Origin: Mesostigma viride
Lineage: Eukaryota > Streptophyta > Mesostigmatophyceae > Mesostigmatales > Mesostigmataceae
Direction: 5' to 3'
NCBI GenBank assembly: GCA_009746045.1
Contig: RPFO01000059.1
Coordinates: 1,271,428 to 1,335,427, forward strand
DNA: 64,000 nt
The number at the start of each line of letters is the position of its first letter. The stretch's first letter is position 1. Below are positions 59,522 to 64,000 of the stretch, piece by piece. The notes under the pieces are model-generated. The model searched no databases and had not been told where the DNA came from. It saw nothing but the letters and a program-made list of their open reading frames with translations. Position numbers and translations under genes: made by a program.

Positions 59522-60047
59522 CTGTGACACGCAGACGACAAAGAAAAAATCCGCCGAATATGTTAGCAAGCGGTGCGGTGCAGCACACACATCTGACAAA
59601 GCTAATAGGTCAACCCTTAAAACCGTGTCCAACTGCCCGCTATAAAAACCGGGCAATTGTCACTTTCCATGATAATGTCCACAAACCAACCTAATAGTTA
59701 GTTATGGTCCATTATAGGACACAAGCACACACATATATTCACCACCTTGGGGGTCATGTCATTGGTCATATTGCAATGTCCTATGGGTGCCAAATATAGC
59801 ACCCCCTGACAGAAAGGAAGCTAGTAAAGGGCTCATGAACACCAAGGTTGCATGTGGAGGAGCAGGGACCCAGCTGCAAGCTCTAACAATAAATGCCCAC
59901 TACAAATAGCGGACAGTTTGGTTTGTGACACCTGTTAGCATTACAAAGCTCAATTCTCATCCCGTAGCAACAAAAATGTAATGTCCGCTGTAAATATCAC
60001 TCAAAACGGCTAAAGGGTTAAAACGAAGTTGTAGTTGTTTTGCGGCA
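59522..60047. other. Spacer with no gene recognised
   Basis: Upstream of the first recognised exon of the large gene. An open frame runs to 59656 but contains the AG acceptor at 59522-59523. The remainder is A/T-richer and unremarkable. Confidence 0.4.
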
Positions 60048-60169
60048 TCAAGTTTCAAAGTACGTACTGGGATACCCTTCGCCAGCCTGCTTGGCATCCA
60101 GTAGGATAAGATCTTGGAACCAGTAAGGGGGCTTCGCTTGCTGCGGCAGATGGTGCAATCCATTGTGAT
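60048..60169 (-). CDS. Orphan terminal exon of an unrecognised protein
   Basis: After AG at 60170-60171 the phase-1 frame gives 39 residues then TGA: GLHHLPQQAKPPYWFQDLIL, LDAKQAGEGYPSTYFET. The composition and aromatic pattern are clearly protein-like. Alternatively a strong internal donor GTACGT at about 60065 would make it an internal exon. No upstream exon in a matching phase was found; tandem repeats and the rpoB fragment lie immediately upstream. Family unknown. Confidence 0.4.
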
Positions 60170-60179
60170 CTGCGCGCAA

Positions 60180-60430
60180 AACATACACAAACGAACAACC
60201 CTCATAGGTTGAGCAATCCACAAAATCATGCCATTACTGTAACAACATGGGCAAAGCATACACAAACGAACAACCATCATAGATTGAGCTAGCAATCCAC
60301 AACATCATGCCATTACTGTAACAACATGGGCAAAGCATACACAAACGAACAACCATCATAGATAGAGCTAGCAATCCACAACATCATGCCATTAATGTAA
60401 TAACATGGGCAAAACATACACAAACAAATA
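60180..60430. repeat. 76-79 bp tandem repeat
   Basis: Three and a half units marked by CATACACAAACGAA at 60182, 60258, 60336 and a variant at 60415, each with CATGCCATTACTGTAACAAC and GAGCTAGCAATCCACAA. Confidence 0.85.
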
Positions 60431-60560
60431 GCCATGATAGGGCATTAAGAGAATAGCCATGATTGGGGCAATAAGAGAATTTTTTTGTTCAATTCAATGA
60501 TCACAATTTATGCACACAGTCGATGCATTCATAAATGAGGCAGGTTCTTCCGAAAATTGG

Positions 60561-61025
60561 CTCCGTCGTAGAGTGTCAACGGCCAACTTGCAAACACGCA
60601 CGTTACATGATATACATCCTAGTCATTATGGTCCTATACAAACGCCAGAAGGGCCTAATACCGGTTTAATTGGATCTTTAGCTACGCATAATAAAGTAAA
60701 TGAATATGTTTTCTTGTCCTTTTTATACATTACAAAAAATCAAGTAATTAAAAGTGAAATACCTATTTTTATACCTCCACATCAACAAGATCAATTTAAA
60801 TTCGCCCCAGAATATTTATTACTTTCTTGTTACTCTAGTGTTGAAAATAATTATGTTCATGTGCGATATAAACCAGAATTTAGTAGTAAAGCAGAAGAAG
60901 TCGATTATTTGGGGATTTCTCTAACGCAAGCTTCAATAGCTACTTCATTTATTCCCTTTTTGGAACATGATGATGCAAACCGAGCATTAATGGGTTGTAA
61001 TATGCAAAGACAAGCAGTTCCATGA
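60561..61025 (+). pseudogene. rpoB: Plastid rpoB fragment in nuclear DNA (NUPT)
   Basis: A/T-rich segment encoding the middle of the plastid RNA polymerase beta subunit: LHDIHPSHYG, then QTPEGPNTGLIGSLATHNKV, and near the end FIPFLEHDDANRALMG and NMQRQAVP, after which it stops. Conserved sequence between HPSHYG and the TPEGPN block (normally R-I-C-P-I-E/Q) has lost three codons, and the fragment lacks both ends of the gene (about 155 of over 1,000 codons). The sequence is far poorer in G/C than its surroundings, as expected for plastid DNA. It is a non-functional transferred piece, on the strand opposite to the neighbouring genes. Confidence 0.9.
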
Positions 61026-61249
61026 CACCAAGGTTGAGACTTACATGCATGCATCGTTGCAAGGGTTGAAACAATAACGAAATTGTATGACCACAGACAC
61101 ATAAAATGGAAGGCTTGCTCAGTATTATTATTTACCCATCAATCAATTTTAAAGGCAAGGAAATGTTGAAATACGGACGACCGTCCCAAGTTCGCCAGCA
61201 TTAACAAAAGCATTTCTGTGACAAGAACAGTGGGCGACCATTCCCATTA

Positions 61250-62028
61250 TTATCTTTTCCTCGTTTGTTTCTTCCCCTTCCCGGACTCGTATTCATAAGC
61301 GACGTCCGCCATCCCCAAACGATGCAAAATTTTGTTGGAGCTCTGCATCTTCTCCAACAGTTCTTGATCCGATTCCTCCTTTGCACGACGCGCTTCCTCT
61401 GCCTTCGCCTTTGCGGCCTCCACATCTGCATCTATATCCGCCTTCACCACCATCCTGATCAAACGGTCCCGCTCCTCAGGCCTTCGGCAGTCCCACCGGC
61501 TCTGCGGCAAGAAGAGCTCCAAAATATCCTTGTGCAGTCTTTGTGCTTCCACAAATCCATTATTCATCATCAAGGTGTACGCGCATTCACGCGCCACACC
61601 CTGCAAGGAATCCCCCATGGTAACGTTTGCCCATGAGCAAACCCGTACGCGCTGTCCCCCTCTGCCGAAATCTCGAGTCCCTGCCTGTCGAGGCGCACCA
61701 GCTCAACTTTCCGTTCCCCAGTGTGCGTTGCCGTGAAGTGGAGGACCGAGCGTGTCATTCCGGTCTTCCCCATCAACATCTGCAAACTTGCTACGTATGC
61801 GATCCCACGAGCGCACACGTCCTCCAACTTCTCGGCAAAAGGTAGATGTGTCTTGCAATACACATCCAATCCCTCCAGTGGTCTATCACATCTAAGAAAT
61901 CCACACCCCCCGTATGGATCCTTGGCATTTTGGTACTCGAGGTCGTGCGCTTGTAGGAACTTGTAATGTTCCGCGCACAGTCCCTCGACCCTTACGGGCT
62001 CCGTACAGATTTTGCATTTCGTTGCCAT
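61250..62028 (-). CDS. Unknown Cys/His zinc-knuckle-like protein (one frame break)
   Basis: Starts ATG (MATKCKICTEP) at 62028 directly after CAG. N-terminal cysteine pairs: CKIC...GLCAEH, then CGFLRC...VYCKTH, two C-x2/4-C-xn-C-x2-H patterns that could each bind zinc. A mixed alpha/beta part follows (VLHFTATHTGERKVELVRLD). The frame breaks at about 61617; one extra G in the GGGGG run there joins it to a helical, charged C-terminal half (CAYTLMMNNGFVEAQRLHKD, DADVEAAKAKAEEARRAKEE) ending KQTRKR and a stop at 61250. Total about 260 residues. No family recognised. Same strand as all neighbours, and the same kind of cysteine motif as the next gene upstream. Confidence 0.5.
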
Positions 62029-62251
62029 CTGCGCAATTGCCATGAGTCCCATACAGCAGCCATTGTATAACAGGGGCAATAAGGACCGTCAGAACCCCCT
62101 CTGGCGTCTTTCTCACACAATTCTCAATCTAGTCTTGTTGTGCAATAATTGTTGGTTCAAAGGTCCGTTCAAAGAAGTTTTATGAGACAAAATAAATTAG
62201 TTTCAATTACACGCATCAGATTAATCAAATCATATTTTCTCCCTCTCTTTC

Positions 62252-62836
62252 TTACTGAGCAATTCTGTCCATCCTGCCCCTCTTTGCCGGCTTCTCATCA
62301 ATCTCCTCATCAAAATCACACACACGTCTAATCTGCTGTCTAATCTGCTCTACCAACCCCCCCTTGCGCATCAGGTCTTTCACCTCCCCCTTCAAGAGCG
62401 CTGTCACGAGTCGCGCGCACTCATACGCGGACTCCGTGGCCAGGTCCCTTCCCATATCATGCCACACTTTGGCCGTTGGACAGTCGGGATGGTCTCCCAT
62501 GTAAGCCCACACATGCCTTGGCGGCTTGTCCTTACCGCCTATCCCCTCTCCAGGTCGCATCTGTCCCACCTCCTCTATCACCCACTCTGCATCACGCAGC
62601 ATGAATCGAGGCTTCTTGTCAACATAGTACAAGACCAAAACCATGTTGTTGGGCCAAGGCTTCCACTTTTTCGTCACGATGTGACGGTCAATCGTCATCA
62701 GCCCGCTCTCGATTTCGGCAAACAACGCCCCCCATACGTCAGAATGCTTGGGACAGAACCACTCGCTTTCCGTCGGCACTCCTTCCCATTGACAATCCGG
62801 ATGTTCGCATCGAATGGGGTCATCGAATGAGGTCAT
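62252..62836 (-). CDS. Unknown Cys/His zinc-knuckle-like protein
   Basis: Intronless, 194 residues from ATG at 62836 (MTSFDDPIRCEHPDCQW). It opens with CEHPDC...WFCPKHSD, a C-x4-C-xn-C-x2-H motif like that of the neighbouring gene. A Trp/Lys-rich mixed fold follows (IVTKKWKPWPNNMVLVLYYV, MLRDAEWVIEEVGQM, WAYMGDHPDCPTAKVWHDMG) and a basic end (KPAKRGRMDRIAQ). The spacer upstream holds two copies of the satellite palindrome (62891 and 62925). The start could instead be the end of an intron, since AG directly precedes the ATG. Function unknown. Confidence 0.55.
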   Translation of the reverse strand: MTSFDDPIRCEHPDCQWEGVPTESEWFCPKHSDVWGALFAEIESGLMTIDRHIVTKKWKPWPNNMVLVLYYVDKKPRFMLRDAEWVIEEVGQMRPGEGIGGKDKPPRHVWAYMGDHPDCPTAKVWHDMGRDLATESAYECARLVTALLKGEVKDLMRKGGLVEQIRQQIRRVCDFDEEIDEKPAKRGRMDRIAQ

Positions 62837-62890
62837 CTGTGCACATCGATATTTTTTACACCACCCGCAAACGCACGCATTCAGCAGGGT

Positions 62891-62938
62891 CAACGGCCGT
62901 TGGCCCTGTTAAATTCCACACACCCCAACGGCCGTTGG
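62891..62938. repeat. Two single copies of the satellite palindrome
   Basis: CAACGGCCGTTGG at 62891-62903 and CCAACGGCCGTTGG at 62925-62938, in the 194-bp spacer between two minus-strand genes. The rest of the 46-bp unit is absent, so the palindrome occurs without its array. Confidence 0.9.
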
Positions 62939-63030
62939 CCTTAGACGCACAAAACTTGACACCATCAGGCGATTTTTTCCAAATGATTCTTCTTTATTAA
63001 ATAAATTTACATTCATCCTAAAATCACATT

Positions 63031-63375
63031 CTAGTCAACATCCTCCCCATCTTTAGTGGGTTGCATTCGACCCCAATTGTCGTTCATAAAACTGACCAAA
63101 ACATGAGCCGGAGTCCCCACATCCTCCTCACGCCTCAATTTACGCAATACACCTTTAGCAATTCCACCATACCCATCAACCTCCGACATCATCATGCCCA
63201 CGCCATCAAGACGTTCAGCGTGCAATTGCCCGTCCTCTTCGAGAACCAGATCGGGCAGGTCTTCCAGTTCGGCCTCCACAATCTCTATCAGGTTTTCCTT
63301 TGTAGTCTCCCCCCCTTCCTTTCCTTCTTTTCCGCACTCCATCCTACACCCTGCCCCTGCACAACCGACGTCCAT
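63031..63375 (-). CDS. Small acidic unknown protein
   Basis: Intronless ORF of 114 codons, ATG at 63375 (MDVGCAGAGCRMECGKEG), rich in Glu, Asp and Gly. After a short Cys-containing start (C5, C10, C14) come NLIEIVEAELEDLPDLVLEE and GMMMSEVDGYGGIAKGVLRK, then HVLVSFMNDNWGRMQP. It is separated from the next gene by only 71 bp holding one satellite palindrome. No family recognised; small size lowers confidence. Confidence 0.4.
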   Translation of the reverse strand: MDVGCAGAGCRMECGKEGKEGGETTKENLIEIVEAELEDLPDLVLEEDGQLHAERLDGVGMMMSEVDGYGGIAKGVLRKLRREEDVGTPAHVLVSFMNDNWGRMQPTKDGEDVD

Positions 63376-63419
63376 GGCAAGTTAAGAAACGGACTCAGCT
63401 CACAGGACATTTTGCAAGT

Positions 63420-63433
63420 CCAACGGCCGTTGG
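63420..63433. repeat. Single copy of the satellite palindrome
   Basis: CCAACGGCCGTTGG in the 71-bp spacer between the ORFs at 63031-63375 and 63447-63992. Confidence 0.9.
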
Positions 63434-63446
63434 CGACCAAAAACAC

Positions 63447-63992
63447 CTAGTCGCATGCATTCCTTGCTCTCTCCACCAAAGCAGAGGCCAGGACGACCCT
63501 TTCCACGACCTTTTCAATTTCCTCCCCCTCAGCATCAGCAACAACGGTCATGGCAAATCGGGCTTGGCGCTTAACCCCCGATGCCAGAACGGCAGCCATC
63601 TCCACACGAGTTTTTGACACTTCAACAGGTACAGGCAATTCGCCGACCGCAAAAGTAAGCCTTGCGAGGTGCGGGACCCACCAATCACCTTCCAAAAATC
63701 CGCAACCCCATCCAATCATGAAATACAACAACAGGTCTGCGCCCATGGCGCCTGCGATATCCAAGTCGTCATGCGAAACAATCGCATGCACGTCATCCTC
63801 CGAGCACAGCATCCATGTAAAAACGGCGTCCCCGAAACCTTGGCAGTAGGCATACGAGTCAAAGTCAGGGTGATTTAACATCCATTCCCGCGACCGGACC
63901 GCCATTCTTTCCAGACTTCCAGCACCGTCCACCTCAAAACTCAGGACAAGAGGTCCTTCACCAGCACTGGACTCGCCATTCACAAACAACAA
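63447..63992 (-). CDS. Unknown protein, probably continuing beyond the window
   Basis: At least 181 codons ending in a stop at 63447; the frame is open to the right edge so the true start may be outside. Features: LVLSFEVDGAGSLERMAVRS, a Trp/aromatic and acidic middle (FTWMLCSEDDVHAIVSHDDL, LLLYFMIGWGCGFLEGDWWV), and a beta-rich then helical end (RQARFAMTVVADAEGEEIEK). A short hydrophobic stretch (ADLLLYFMIGWGCGF) is too short and polar-flanked to be a sure membrane segment. No family recognised. Confidence 0.45.
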   Translation of the reverse strand: MLFVNGESSAGEGPLVLSFEVDGAGSLERMAVRSREWMLNHPDFDSYAYCQGFGDAVFTWMLCSEDDVHAIVSHDDLDIAGAMGADLLLYFMIGWGCGFLEGDWWVPHLARLTFAVGELPVPVEVSKTRVEMAAVLASGVKRQARFAMTVVADAEGEEIEKVVERVVLASALVERARNACD

Positions 63993-64000
63993 GCCTCCTT

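Noticed and set aside
60510-61025. Functional nuclear rpoB or a plastid contig
   Set aside because: Only about 155 codons of the middle of the gene are present, a conserved motif is deleted, and both flanks are nuclear-type sequence.

Overview
The window looks like nuclear DNA of a repeat-rich photosynthetic eukaryote, most likely a green alga. Every recognisable gene is split by GT-AG introns with G/C-rich exons. The gene set has a plant character: a plastid-type DnaJ-ferredoxin fusion, a plastid-type geranylgeranyl diphosphate synthase, a plant-like single-pass ER protein, and a piece of plastid rpoB lying in nuclear sequence. No species can be named from the sequence alone.

Layout. 1-1.6 kb: 3' end of a fidgetin-like AAA ATPase (+). 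2.8-4.1 kb: two broken LINE ends. 6.2-10.1 kb: DnaJ-ferredoxin protein (-). 11.1-16.5 kb: coiled-coil golgin-like protein (+). 16.9-20.3 kb: short dispersed repeats and a broken LINE. 20.8-24.1 kb: GGPP synthase (+, 5' exon not found). 26.2-28.7 kb: mitochondrial pyruvate carrier MPC2 type (-). 29.9-32.1 kb: tandem CCCH zinc-finger protein (+). 33.5-35.1 kb: a CTAC/CTCC/CGCC simple-repeat block. 35.1-39.8 kb: a nest of LINE fragments in both orientations. 40.7-42.2 kb: complex I subunit NDUFA2/B8 (-). 43.0-46.5 kb: a 62-codon membrane ORF ending 17 nt before the start of a type I membrane protein gene (+), a candidate dicistronic pair. 46.9-47.8 kb: more LINE ends. 48.5-64 kb: unrecognised genes, all on the minus strand.

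The last 15 kb is the most unusual part. One very large gene (exons at 48.5-59.5 kb) has introns filled with a 46-bp satellite whose core is the 14-bp perfect palindrome CCAACGGCCGTTGG. One of these introns also holds a 4.9-kb (ACAAGG)n array. The palindrome recurs singly in the short spacers between the intronless genes at 61-64 kb, two of which carry Cys/His zinc-knuckle-like motifs. I recognise no family for these proteins. Four reading-frame breaks in this region are all mended by one extra G in a G-run, so the genes may be intact and the breaks assembly errors. A degraded plastid rpoB fragment sits inside the same cluster at 60.5-61.0 kb.

The recognised genes are unrelated housekeeping functions (respiration, plastid isoprenoids, plastid chaperone, Golgi, RNA binding, microtubule or recombination ATPase) and do not form a pathway. 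Several occur as divergent pairs (DnaJ-ferredoxin/golgin, MPC2/CCCH, NDUFA2/membrane pair) with 0.7-1.2 kb between starts. Exon boundaries were read by eye from reading frame, phase and GT-AG signals, not from transcripts.
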